Part shown: piece by piece, positions 22,206 through 33,484 of the stretch | Position numbering within the stretch: the stretch's first letter is position 1 | Layout: the number at the start of each line of letters is the position of its first letter | NCBI RefSeq assembly: GCF_048564905.1 | Contig: NC_133021.1 | Location: 10,557,501 to 10,621,500, forward strand | Reading direction: 5' to 3' | DNA from: Vicugna pacos | Lineage: Eukaryota > Chordata > Mammalia > Artiodactyla > Camelidae | DNA: 64,000 nucleotides | Translations under genes and position numbers: made by a program | Notes under the pieces: model-generated | The model's input: the letters and a program-made list of their open reading frames with translations, nothing else | Told to the model about the DNA's origin: nothing | The model's database searches: none

Positions 22206-23744
22206 GAAGGCAGGTCTTCCTCTTCTTAAAGATGAGCTCTTCCACAAGTTCCTGCATTGCAATTCTTACAAACTAGGAGACTGCAGTTTATTTAAAGTAT
22301 CTAAGATTCACTACTTCACCATCTATACCAATCTTTGGATTTTAGTTTTCCTTTTCCAATGTTTAGTTTTCTGTATGTATTCTGATGATTATTTTCTTTG
22401 ACCTAGAAAGCATTTGTAGGGTTATGTATGCTTTCTGTAATTGTTAACAATATAGTGTAACTAAATGCAACTTTATTTTTCACAAACCTTGTTTTATTCT
22501 GAGACTGTTTCCTGATACTAATTTTAGAAATTCATGCCATTCTTTTATACGCATGACATCTTTGTCTTTTGAACACTTTGAGCTTATCAGAAAAATACCT
22601 GCTTGGCCATGTTAGTTTCTTTAAATATTTCTTTGTTTCTCCTTGAAATCACATGTTTGTGGTCAGAATGTAACCTCTTAGCGACTCTGGACACTCCTGT
22701 AGTTGACATACGTGTTCATACTCAGGGTCTTAGAAAATGTGATTCTTTATTTTTGTTTTTCCTCTTGCTTTGCCTCTTTATTGGGCTTTTCCGTCTCATT
22801 CTGTTTTTTTCTGCACATCCATCTTTGTCCACCTTTCTCTCTCTCCTTTGCTACTTTTTCTTCCTCTTGAACATGATACAGAAACAAAAACACACAGAAG
22901 CAAGCTTTAAAACATTATAGTGGCACAGACGCTCCAATTATCCAGGTGTCATATAGCTGTGACCTGAGGGACTGAAGAGAAAGGCAAACAGATTTTAATG
23001 AGTAAAGTGTTAGGGCCACGCTGAAGATGCTTTCATTAGTGCACATACTGTTATGTGACCACCAGGCAGATCTGTAGTGACAGCACTGTCTTAAAGGTAA
23101 ACTCTGAACTTTCTCTGCTATTGTATTTATGATTTGTGATCAAGTGTATCTTTTTTTGGCTCTAACATTGTTGTAGTTATGCACAGATGTATTTCTCAGT
23201 TATATTTGCTTAAAAAGAAACTATACCTTTAGTAACACAGAATGTCACATAATAAAACTTTAAACTGTCCCTGGTACTCATAGATTGATGTGTAAGCTGG
23301 ACCCTGTCATTTCTGGTACTCGAAGTGGTGATTTTTGACAACTTTTTTCAGTAGTAAGTTGTTTTAATGAGGGAGGATATTTGGAAGAATTAGCTAATCT
23401 AATCATTAAAATGTTTTTTTCAAGCTTACTGCATAAGGTACGACTTATAAAAAAAGTTTTTCTATAAAAGCAATCTCAAAATAGAATTAAGTGTTGTGTA
23501 GAATTACTCTACAGCTAGAATTTTCTGAAAGATTGAAGGTTGTAGTAGTTCTGAGCACTGATACTGATTTTGAAAATTAAACCAATTGGCAGTCATCCCC
23601 TGGAGACTGGATTTCTAAGATCTTTATATACACATGCACTACAGTAAATAAGAATGTGTCCTCGTTAAAGCCAAAACATTGTGGGTTTTAAGCATCTAAT
23701 AACAGGATTAAAGGTTTTAACTATTTAATTTCTTTTTAAAAATT
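22206..23744. other. AT-rich unique sequence, nothing recognised
   Basis: Long AT-rich DNA with short frames only. No splice-flanked exon was visible. Confidence 0.55.
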
Positions 23745-24470
23745 AAAACATTTAAAAAAAATTTTAAGTGTGATCAATTATAATGTATCGATTTCTGGTG
23801 TATACAGCATAATGTCCCAGTCATGTGTGTGTGTATATATATGCATATATGTGTGTGTGTGTGCATGCACGTGTGTGTATATATGCATATATTCATTTTC
23901 ATATTCTTTTTCATTAAAGGTTATCACAAGATATTGATCATGGTTCCCTGTGCTATACAGAAATCTTTTTTTTAAAATCTATTTTTATATATAGTGGTTA
24001 ACATGTACAGATCTCAAACTCCCAAATTTATCCTTTCCCACCCATTTTCCCCAGTAACTGTAAGATTGTTTACTGTGTCTGCAAGTCTGTTTCTTCTGTA
24101 GATGAATTCATAGAGTCCTCTTTTTTTGAATTTTATTAGATTCCACATATGAGTGGTCTCATATGGTATTTTTCTATCTCTTTCTGGCTTACTTCACTAA
24201 AAATGACGATCTCCAGGTCCATACATGTCGCTGCAGATGGCATTGCTATTCTTTTTATCGTTGAATTGTATTCCATTGTATAAATATACCGCAGCTTCTT
24301 TATCCAGTCATCTGTTGTGATGGACTTTAGGTTGCTTCCGTGTCTTGGCTGTTGTGAATAGTGCTGCTGTGAACATTGGGGGTGCATGTATCTTTTCGAA
24401 TTAAGAGTTCTCTCCAGATATATGCCCAGGAGTGGGACTGTTCAATTTCAGTTGAAATTCCTCTTTTCAG
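23745..24470 (-). mobile_element. Reverse L1 3' end with simple-repeat tract
   Basis: Reverse-strand L1 3' UTR (GTATCGATTTCTGGTGTATA, GGTTCCCTGTGCTATACAGA) with a TG/TA-rich microsatellite at 23826-23892. ORF2 C-terminus follows, read on - as KYHMRPLICGI, MEYNSTIKRIAMPSAATCMD and NNAHQ-like remnants. It stops near 24440 at GCCCAGGAGTGGGACTG. Confidence 0.88.
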
Positions 24471-26164
24471 TTGAAAATAAGGATTAAATAATGACTGTTT
24501 TAGATAGAAAAATGGTACACTCCTTTCTAAGGTGTGGTTTGAAACATCAGTGCAGTTTTCCCCAAAAACATCTAAATTAGAGCCCTGGTTTTCAGACTGT
24601 TCCTCAGAACTCCAGGGGTTGTGGGAGCTCCCTCAGACATCACTTTGAGGGTAAGGGCTGTATGCAGGGGTGTGGGAAGAGACATTGTTCCTCCCCAGTT
24701 TCCATCCAGCTCCTCTTTTCTCTCTTTATTTGCCCTCTGTACAAAAGTAAAATGTAAGCTTTAATTTAAAGGGAGGCTTACTTTGTAATGATGAAAAGTT
24801 GAAAAACTTAGTACGATGGGCTGTGGCAGCTAGTTATTGTCCAGAATGGTTTTCCTTCTGTCTTGTTTCTTTTGCAGAGCCCACATTCGCTCTTTGCTGT
24901 GTGCATGTGCCCGAAGGCAGCTCTTTGGTGGGAGCAGTCAGTCACTGTGCCCCATCAACCCCTCTGTAGAAGCCTAAAGCATCATCTTGGAGATAGTGTT
25001 AGTTCAAGGGATGGGCATGTGAGCAGCCGGGTCAGCTGGCATTCCATCTGGCACTTTCCTGTAGTGCTAGCAAGGAAGAACTGCCTCTTCTTTCTGGATA
25101 GCTGCTTGTGTGTGGCCTGCCACGTGGTCGCCATCCTGGCTCAGTGGGAGAGCTACTCTGAGGAGTGCAGCATGTGGAGAGAGCAGAGCCAGGGGACTCA
25201 GGCCCTGACCACACTCCAGGCACCCGGGTTCTTTAAAGGTCAGAGCCTTCCACTCCAGGGCTGGTTACTTGTGTGGTGGGTACATCCTTTGTTTTGTTTA
25301 AGCTATGTGATATTTTCCTCCACTTAGAATTGAGAACTGTGAACAATATCTCAGGGAAGATGGCAAATTGGGAACTGTACTGTCAGGCCATTGTTACTAA
25401 ATGAACCATAGAGTCTAGGCTTTTAGCTTTTAATTTCTAATTTATTGTTATATTTTTGCTTGCTTGTAATGAGTGATTTTACATCTGGCCAGGAACGCAT
25501 TCAAATACATTTAAATGCCTACCTTTCTGGATACCTTCTGTAAAATGTCTGTTCTTAGAGCAGGATTACTGTGTGGTCCCTCAGCGCTGACATTCTACTC
25601 CAGAGTTATTTTGAGGCTCCCTGTTTGGAATACTGTGAGAACATTACAGCAGATGCACCAGTTCCAAGCAGTTTGTGCTGTCACTCTTCAGTTTATGAAC
25701 CTCACTTTCAAGAACTTAGCAGTTTCAAGATAGTATCTTTAGGCTTTATGGGACTCTTTGGGGGATGCCAGTATTCAGGGCATTCTGGAGGTTCCTGTAA
25801 AAAGGAATGCCACTCAGTAATTAAGCCCTGGAGATGGGAGATCTTACTGTGACCCATGGCCCTTGAGGTCTTAGGGCAAATGGAAGAAGGCTCTTTGTTT
25901 GGCTAAATGAATAGTGAGGCTTCCGCCTTGCCTCCAGAGTTATTGTCCTCGTTTATAGCAAAATAGATACTTTCACAAAGAAATTTTATAAGCAAAATAC
26001 TACCGCTCTTTCTCCATTTTACTTCCAGTCCTGCCATTCCGCTGTTATCTTTGTCAGTCACGTAACATCAGGGGCTGGAGGACAGGTGTTCCTCTTTTCC
26101 TGGCCTTCAGCATTCTTAGAATGGAGCATCCTTTCTTTAACATTCCAGCCACTTATGTTAGTTT
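24471..26164. other. Unique sequence, no supported gene
   Basis: Frames of 154 codons (24863-25327) and 93 codons (25571-25852) show no domain. About 24580-24650 (CTGGTTTTCAGACTGTTCCT) may be a decayed hAT fragment. Confidence 0.45.
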
Positions 26165-26305
26165 GTTTTTTCAATGTTAGAATGTAAACTTCAAGAGGAC
26201 AGGGATCAAGTTAGTTTTGTTCATAGTTACATTCTGCACTAGCCCCAGTGGAGTACCTGGCACAACAGAGACTCAGTACATAACCTGTTGAATGCATGAG
26301 CGAGT
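26165..26305 (+). repeat. L2 LINE 3' end
   Basis: TGTAAACTTCAAGAGGACAG, GGATCAAGTTAGTTTTGTTC, GGAGTACCTGGCACAACAGA and GTTGAATGCATGAG form a near-complete L2 3' end. Confidence 0.8.
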
Positions 26306-26474
26306 CTCCTCAGTTATCTAAATTTCAGTGACTGGTGGGGCTGATTCTCGTCAGACCAGTGCAGGAACCATCAGGTATTTTAAAGCAGTTAGACTTTGTG
26401 GGAACACTGTCATGTAAATGTGTAGCTCTGGGGTTCCCTACTGAAATGCCAGACCCATAATGTCAGTGAATGAA

Positions 26475-26502
26475 GTGTGTGTGTGTGTGTGTGTGTGTGT
26501 GT
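26475..26502. repeat. (GT)n microsatellite
   Basis: Fourteen or so uninterrupted GT units. Confidence 0.97.
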
Positions 26503-28804
26503 TGTGGTGACAAAACAGACTTTACTTTAAATTCTCTTTCAATATTAGATCTCCATAGGTTTATTGACATTCTTCAGTTGAAATAACTGTTGAAGACTCC
26601 TGTTGAAATATCAACTTTTCTTTCCTATGTGTTTCAAAACATGCCAGGAGTACGTGACAGTGTATTGTTGGGTTGATTGTCCCAGGTTTTGTATCCCTGG
26701 CCCAGTGCTGCTGCCTCAGTCCCAACCACCTGGCCTGCCTGATCCTGGAGCAGTGGGAGGAGGGCTGGCAGGGTCTGGCTGCATGAGAATCACCCCTGCC
26801 CCGAGGAAGGGAAGACTACTCTGTCATGAAATCGTGCGCCCACTGGCAGGAGGTGGGGAGGGTTTAATTTGGGGATCCTCCATACTGGAAAAGGTTCTGC
26901 CTGTGTGTTACACCTTGTACTTAACACGAAGTAGCAGTTCAACACCGGTGAGTTGTAAGCCTGCAGCTGCCATTTATAGCATATGCGCTGCAGGAACAAA
27001 ATGAGGGCCGACAGTCGTATCTGCTGTCTTTCTAGTTTGGTTGACTTTTAAAGTGACAGACTTAACGCTTGAAGAAATTTAACGACGATCAAAAGATAAT
27101 CTCTGATACTGCAGTTATTTCTGTAATCATTTAATTAAAACCCTTTGTTGAAACTATACTAATTTTCTGGACGTTTGTGGTAAGAACACTTATTTCTCTT
27201 GTTGTACCTCTCTGTCGCTTGCTCTTTGACTCCATTTTATGTCCCATCTACTGGTAGGTTCTCGTCTCTCATTTTTCCTATTTCAATGTCCTGGTCTGGT
27301 CGTTTCTCCATTTCCATGAGTCTCTTCCTTCCTCAGTTTACTTTCTTCTCTCCCATCTCCATTTCCTCATCTTCTCTGTTTATCCTTTGATTTTGATTCA
27401 TTCCTCTTACATCTACAGTTTGACCATCCCTTACTTGTTTATTTTCTAAATCATTTAGAAATGTCAGTAAGTGGTTTCAAATAGGCTAAGAGCACGCTAT
27501 GTTTCCTGATGGCCTGCCCCTGTGGCTGCCTCCTCCGTGGGACTAATTGTTGTCCTGAATTCTCCTTTGGTCATGTAAAGTCTTAGAGGCCTTTACTGCA
27601 TATTTAGTAGAGGAAAGATAAATAGCTGGGCAGGTTTCTAACCTCAGTCAATTAGAGATAACTAGTGAATTTTTCAGAGTGATTATTTAAAGTGCTATGC
27701 TGATAATAGGTACTGAAACTAAGCCATATGCACAACCTGGCATTTAAAAAAATCTATTTTAAGTATTATAGATCTATACCTTGCAGCAGATTAATTTTTC
27801 AGTGGCAGTCCTCATTTTCTCTACACTAAGTTATGTCTTGGTACCACACTTTTTTGCAAAACTCTCAGACCTAAAGGATTTAAAGTTTATTATTGAAATT
27901 TTAGAACAGGAGGGAAAGGAAAGAAAAATAATTTTCCTGAGTGAAGGGACCTAGTACTCACAATAGCATTTTGATCTGAGGACTATATTGTAATAAATAA
28001 CTCTCACTGTAGAATCTGGATGAAATTAACCCTGAGAGAATTTATATATTCCTGAGGCGGTAGGTGGCCAATTATGACTTTGTATAATCTATTTTCACAC
28101 AGTATAGTACACAGATGTGTGTGTGAGCTGAGTGTAAATGCAACCTTTCTTTACCTTCTTTTTGGACTCTTTTTGATACCCCTTTTGGAGAGAATTTATC
28201 TAATTCTGCTTGAATATTCTCTTTTTGTCATCTTGGTAATCTAATTATTTGGATAGGATTTTGATGATTGTGTTTGAACATTGTGCTGAACATAAATGTA
28301 CAGCAGCAGATGTACACAGCACCAGATTCATAATTATTCTTGGATTTCTTATATCTAAAGAAATGCCATTTCTAATATTTTCTGATGTCTTTACAAACTC
28401 CATTAGAATATTAAGGTTTAAATTTTTTTAAGTGTAATTTAATTACCTTTTTTCTTTTCAGGCTTTTGAAGGAACACACAAGATTTAAAAGTCATTAATT
28501 TTTAGAAAATTAAAAATTTTCATTAATTTTGTAGGCTAACACTCTGTAGTGTGAAATATAGTATTGAAACATATAATTAAGAAAAATACTATTTATTAAC
28601 AGTTATATGAGTACACAGCTGGTTTTCTTCCTTGAAAACATTTTCATGTACCATCTAAAAGATACTTTGGGGGATTATTTATAGTTTATACTTTTCTTTT
28701 TACAGCTTTCTTCTATGCTTATTTTACTAGACTTCTAAGAAAAATTTGGATAACTGTAGGAAATAAACATTTGTATCTCATTTCAATGTAGTTCAATCAT
28801 TTAA
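26503..28804. other. Unique AT-rich sequence with a pyrimidine tract at 27200-27420
   Basis: The tract is purine-rich (Glu/Lys/Arg codons) on the - strand but has stops in every frame. No gene was recognised. Confidence 0.5.
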
Positions 28805-30204
28805 ACAACTTTATTTATTCATTTAAATTATTTTTGTTTTGAGATGATTGTGGATTCACATGCTGTTGTAAGAAATAACATAGGGAGATCCTCTGCTCCT
28901 TTTACCACACTTCCCTCAATTGTAATATTTTGACAACTATAGAACAATATCATATCCGGCATATTGACATGGACACAGTCAAGACAGGGAACATTTTCAT
29001 CACAAGGATTCCTTTTGTTACCCTTTTATAGCCATACCCATTTTCCTCCTGTTGACCTCAGCACTGCTCTTGGCAACCACTGATTTGCTCTTCACTTCTA
29101 TAATTTTATGTCAAGAATTATGTAAATGGAATCATGTACTGTGTAACTTCTGGGATTGCCTTGGTTCACAGCATAATTCTTTGGAGATTCATCCAAATAG
29201 TGTGTATATCTGTTGTCAAATAATAGTCCATGCTGCTGATGTACCATAGATTAATTATTCACTCATCAAGGACATCTGGGTTGTCTCATGTTTTAGCTGT
29301 TATAAATAAAGCTGCTGTAAATATTTGTGTAAAAGTTGTTTTGCATATACAAGTTTTTATTTTTCTGTGATAAGTACTCAGGAGTAGAATTGCTGAATTG
29401 TATGTTAGTTGAATGTTTAAGAAACTTTTTGAAGTGGCTGTACTATTTTACATTGTCACAAGTAATGTATGAATGATCCATTTTTTTCCACATCCTCATC
29501 AGCATTTGGTATTGTCACTTTCTTTTATTTTAGCCATTCTGAGTGATGTGTAGTCACACTTCATTTTGATTTTAATTTACATTTCCCTAATGTTGAGCAT
29601 CTTTTCATTTGCCTATTTGTCATCTGTATATTCTCTTTGGGGAAATGTCTCATGTCTTTTGCTGTTTACTAATTGGATTGTTTTTTCACTGTTGAATTTT
29701 GAGAGTTCTTAATGTACTTTAGATACTAGTCCTTTGTTGGCCGTGTGGTTTACAGATGTCTTCTCTCACTCTGAAGACTCTTTTCATCTTTTTAACAGGG
29801 TCTTTTGCAGAATAAATGTTTAACTTTGATGAAGTTGGATTAATTCATTGTCCTTTTATGGATCATGCTTTTGGTGTCACGTCTAAGAACTTGTTGCCTG
29901 TCTAGCTATAGATCCTGAAGTTTTTCTCCTGTTTGCTTCTTCTAAAAGTTTTTAGTTTTATGTTTCACATTGAAGTCCGTGATTCATTCAGAGTAAGTTT
30001 TGGCTTATGGTTGAGGTTCATTTTTTTAACCTGTGGATGTCTAATTGCTTCAGCACCATTTGTTGAAAAGGTAATTTTTCCTCCTTTGAATAACTTTTGC
30101 AGGTTTGTTGGAAATCCATTGAGCATATTTGTGAGTCTAATTTTTTTTCTATTGATCTAAGTATCTCTCAGCTAATAACTTAGTCTTTGATTACCATAAA
30201 TATA
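28805..30204 (-). mobile_element. Old reverse L1 (L1M type), outer element
   Basis: Antisense L1 sequence with typical landmarks: TTGACAACTATAGAACAATA, TTAGCTGTTATAAATAAAGC, TCAGGAGTAGAATTGCTGAA, CACATCCTCATCAGCATTTG, TTGATTTTAATTTACATTTC, and ATGCTTTTGGTGTCACGTCT near the right. It is interrupted at about 30205 and continues after 30545. Confidence 0.8.
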
Positions 30205-30545
30205 AAATAAGTTTTATTTTTTAAATTGAAGTATAGCTGGTTTACAATGTGTAATTTGTAAGTGTACAGCATAATGCTTTAGTCATACATATACATACAT
30301 ATATTCCTTTTCACTTTTTTAGAAGTTTTTTTTTTTGATAGGGGGTGGTAATTAGGTTTGTTTATTTATTTATTTATTTATTTAATGGAGGTACTTGGGA
30401 TTGAACTGAGGACCTTGTGCATGCTAAGCATGTGTTCTACCACTGAACTAAACCCTTCTCCTCATATTTTTTCTTTATAGGTTGCTACAAGGTATTGAAT
30501 AAAGTTTCCCGTGCTGTACAGTAGAAACTTGTTTATCTATTTTAC
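30205..30545 (-). mobile_element. Younger reverse L1 3' end inserted in the old L1, carrying a SINE
   Basis: TTAAATTGAAGTATAGCTGG, TGTACAGCATAATGCTTTAG and, after the SINE, TTGCTACAAGGTATTGAATA with CTGTACAGTAGAAACTTG form a reverse-strand camelid L1 3' UTR. A Vic-1 SINE at about 30322-30462 splits it. Confidence 0.78.
30322..30462 (-). mobile_element. Vic-1-type tRNA-Ala SINE (reverse)
   Basis: On the - strand the tRNA-like head covers about 30395-30462 (TTCAGTGGTAGAACACATGC, then GTCCTCAGTTCAATCCCAAG) and is followed by a TAAATAAA tail. A (TTTA)n tract at 30359-30386 is part of the tail. The A and B boxes are recognisable but mutated. Confidence 0.85.
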
Positions 30546-31000
30546 ATATAGTAGTTAGTATCTTCAAATCTTGGATATGTTTTAAAATCAGACGAATTAT
30601 TCCTTCTTCTTTTTCAGAATTGTTTTAGCTATTTTAGTTTCTTTGAATTTTTATATAAACCTGAGCAATTCTTCAGTATACAAAAAAAAATTTTAGTGGG
30701 ATTTTGATAGGAATTGCATTAAATCTTTATATCATTTTTGGGAGCATTGACATCTTTACTGCATTGTCTTCCAGTCTATGAACGTGGTGTGTGTTTGCAC
30801 TCATTTGCATCTCTGACTTTTTTGTCAACCATTTTAAGTTCATGGCTTACAAGACCTGTGCATGTTTTGTTAACTTTACATATAAATATTTAATTCTCTT
30901 GGAGCAATTGGAAATAGTATTGTAATTTTAATTGTGGTGTTCATGTGTTGTTTATTGCTAGCATATAGAAATGTTTTATGTTTATATCCTGTGATCTTGC
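30546..31000 (-). mobile_element. Old reverse L1, continuation of the outer element
   Basis: ATTGTTTTAGCTATTTTAGT, GTGGGATTTTGATAGGAATT and TTTGTTAACTTTACATATAA are antisense L1 ORF2 sequence of the 28805 element. The right boundary is vague. Confidence 0.65.
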
Positions 31001-31684
31001 TTATAGAAGGCCATGACTGCTGTATTGTAGATATAAAGCCATTGAACATGAAGAAGGAAGAAAATGAACTAAAGTAACCTAGATATGAGTAGATTGTCTG
31101 CTGCAGAATGGTGGTAGTAGAAACACCTCTTGATTTTAAGGACCTTTGAGTACTTTAAATATGTCATTTATTTTCAGTTTGGATATGTCACTTTTCATCT
31201 TGTACTTTTCCAAGACCTAGAGTCAGCCTTCTCTCCAAGAAGCCCTGTTTTCATTTAGGGGAGAATGACATTTAAAAACCGAGGTCTGGGCTCTCTTGCG
31301 GCAGACAGCTGTTGTTGCTTCAGAAGCTAGAAAAGAACAATGGTCAGAGCTAGGAAATGAAAATATTGATGAGTTTCAAAGTCAAATTTAACAGGAAATG
31401 GTTTTTAACTTTTTTCCTCCTTCAGCTTTATATTTCTGTCCTTTTTCTCTTACACTGGAAATACTTGTTTGTTGATAATATTAACTTACTTATTTGCTTT
31501 AATCTACAGTATACATAAAGTATTTTAAAATTACAGTACCAGTACTATTAAAAATAAAGCTACTGAATAAAGTTCAAGAATTTTTTTGCAGGTTTTTTTT
31601 AAGGGTGGAATTCTTTCAATATATACTACCAAGGATATACAGAGAGAGTACTGAGTTTAAACTTTTCTTCAAACAATTCTGTGT
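31001..31684. other. AT-rich sequence, nothing recognised
   Basis: It lies between two reverse L1 relics. No exon or named repeat could be supported. Confidence 0.5.
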
Positions 31685-31795
31685 GTAGATACATATCTAT
31701 ACATATATACCTATCTATACATACATACCTATTTACATAAGTATATATGTATTTGTATATGTATAGATATATACACATGCATATACACTTTAAGT
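31685..31795. repeat. TATACA/TACATA-rich simple repeat
   Basis: About 110 bases of imperfect TATA/TACA alternation, for example CATACATACCTATTTACATA. Confidence 0.85.
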
Positions 31796-32470
31796 TCAAA
31801 AGTCACAATTAAAAGTAGTATTTAGAGATGTCTCACTTCCATCTCTAATCCCTTCACTTCTTCCCAATATCTCCTCCTTTTTCATTAATTTTTTGTTGTA
31901 AAAATAAGGAAATACATATTTTCTTTTTCATACAGAACGTATTTTATATCCTCTATTCTCCGTCTTTTTTTTTTCAACTTCATGATACATCCTGCAGAGT
32001 ACACTATAATAGTATGTAGAGATCATCCTTACTCCTTTTTGTGGCAGTGTAAGTAATGGGCAATTTTTCATGTGTAATTTTATTAGATATTGCAGAATTC
32101 TCTCTTATGGGGATTTTTTTTTGTACTCTTATCAATAGTGTTTGACATTTTCCGTTTTCTCTAAACCTTGCCAAGAGAGTGAACTTTTGCCAGGTACAAG
32201 GGGAGTGTTTCAGTGTAGTTTTAATTTACATTTCTCTTATGAGTATAGTTGAGCATTTAAAAAAAGTTTGAGCTTTCTTTTCTGTAAACTGTTCATGTTT
32301 TTGCCTGTTTGTCTATCAGGTTTTTGGTGCTTACTGCTTCTACTTTTAAAGAAAAAGGAAGATCATCTCTTTGGGAGATGAATTGTGGATATTCTGGTTT
32401 TCCATTTGTTTTAGGATGATCTTTTTGTATGCACAAGTTTTGAAAAATGTTTTTTAATAGTTGTAATTTT
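31795..32470 (-). mobile_element. Second old reverse L1 relic
   Basis: The block around 31980-32300 (TGCAGAGTACACTATAATAG, TTTAATTTACATTTCTCTTA, TGAGTATAGTTGAGCATTTA) is degraded antisense L1 3' sequence. It is AT-rich and heavily mutated. A TATA/TACA simple repeat lies just to the left (31685-31795). Confidence 0.55.
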
Positions 32471-32816
32471 GTATAATCAAAATCTTTATGCATATATTCT
32501 GCATAGATGGGGTATAGAAGTTAGGAAGTGCTTTTCAGGTCTGCATTTTCTAGCTGCTCACCTTTTTGGGCTCTATTTCAAACCAGCTATCACTAGCAGT
32601 GCATTATTCCAGGTTCTTTGTTGTTTAATTTTCTCACCATATACCAAAAAACCATAGAATGCCTCTACTGGTTTTTTGTCTATCATAAACTTGCCATTTG
32701 TGAAACAGTAGCCCAGTGATGTTAATTCTTTTTATGGGATGCCATTCATGACCTTTTTTCTCTCTATATTTGTAATACATTTCCATAGTCTGTGTTCCTT
32801 GGATCTCTTAACTAGA
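32471..32816. other. AT-rich sequence, nothing recognised
   Basis: It may be a continuation of the old L1 to the left, but no landmark is clear. Confidence 0.4.
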
Positions 32817-33067
32817 TCAGAGGTTTACAGTCCCTTTCTGCAAAGGGCCAGAAGTAAATATTTTAGGCTTTGCAGACTATATAATCTTTGTCAATTACTC
32901 AAATTACTCAAAAATCTTTTGTGACATAAAAGTAGCCTTAGACAGTATGTAAATGAATATTCTGGCTGTGTTCCAGCAGATTTTAATTTACAAAAACATG
33001 ATGATGGGGGAGAGTGAAGAAGAGTGGGCAAATTTGGCCCATGGGCCACATTCTGCTGACCCCTGGT
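32817..33067 (+). mobile_element. Charlie-type hAT MITE relic
   Basis: It starts CAGAGGTTTACAGTCCCTTT and ends CATTCTGCTGACCCCTGG, imperfect inverted ends of a MER1-like Charlie element. Inside are AAAGGGCCAGAAGTAAATAT, TTTTAGGCTTTGCAGACTAT and TGGCTGTGTTCCAGCAGATT. Flanking CTAGA on both sides fits a decayed 8-bp target duplication. Confidence 0.85.
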
Positions 33068-33484
33068 CTAGAGCATTATGATTTTTACTACTCTTTAACT
33101 TGTTTAACTGCCCACTTCCTTGCCATCATTTTGAGTAAGTTTATTATAAGTTCCCTTAATTATAAAATCAGGAAAGAGTTATGTACCTCTAGGAAATGTA
33201 CCTTTAGTGTTTGGAGGATGATGGTGAGTAGATTTTATTTATTTTTGATATACTATTATTATGGCATAAAGTAACTACATAGGATTTTTTTTTTTTGAAA
33301 ATCAGAGTAACTATAACATGCTTTAATTCTATCTATTGGATGTTGGTGTTGCTGACAATATTCCCTTTGAGGATGAACATTGCAGAAAGACTGTTAAACA
33401 GTGGTACTATCACATTGCATTGTCAGATCTCTATGTAGAAGTAATAATTCTAAGAGAGATTTATCTGCACCAGGAAAGGGTCTA
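33068..33484. other. AT-rich unique sequence
   Basis: It holds a 13-T run near 33283-33296 and no recognisable element before the L1 head. Confidence 0.5.

Noticed and set aside
24863-25327. 154-codon + strand frame
   Set aside because: Hydrophobic patches but no signal peptide followed by a domain, and no recognised homologue. No splice or promoter context supports a gene.
25571-25852. 93-codon frame with several cysteines
   Set aside because: No known cysteine pattern, no splice sites in phase, and a second overlapping frame of 72 codons. Chance frame.
27200-27420. Purine-rich antisense reading resembling a Glu/Lys/Arg-rich protein
   Set aside because: Stops interrupt every frame and no named family could be matched. 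Treated as a pyrimidine tract.
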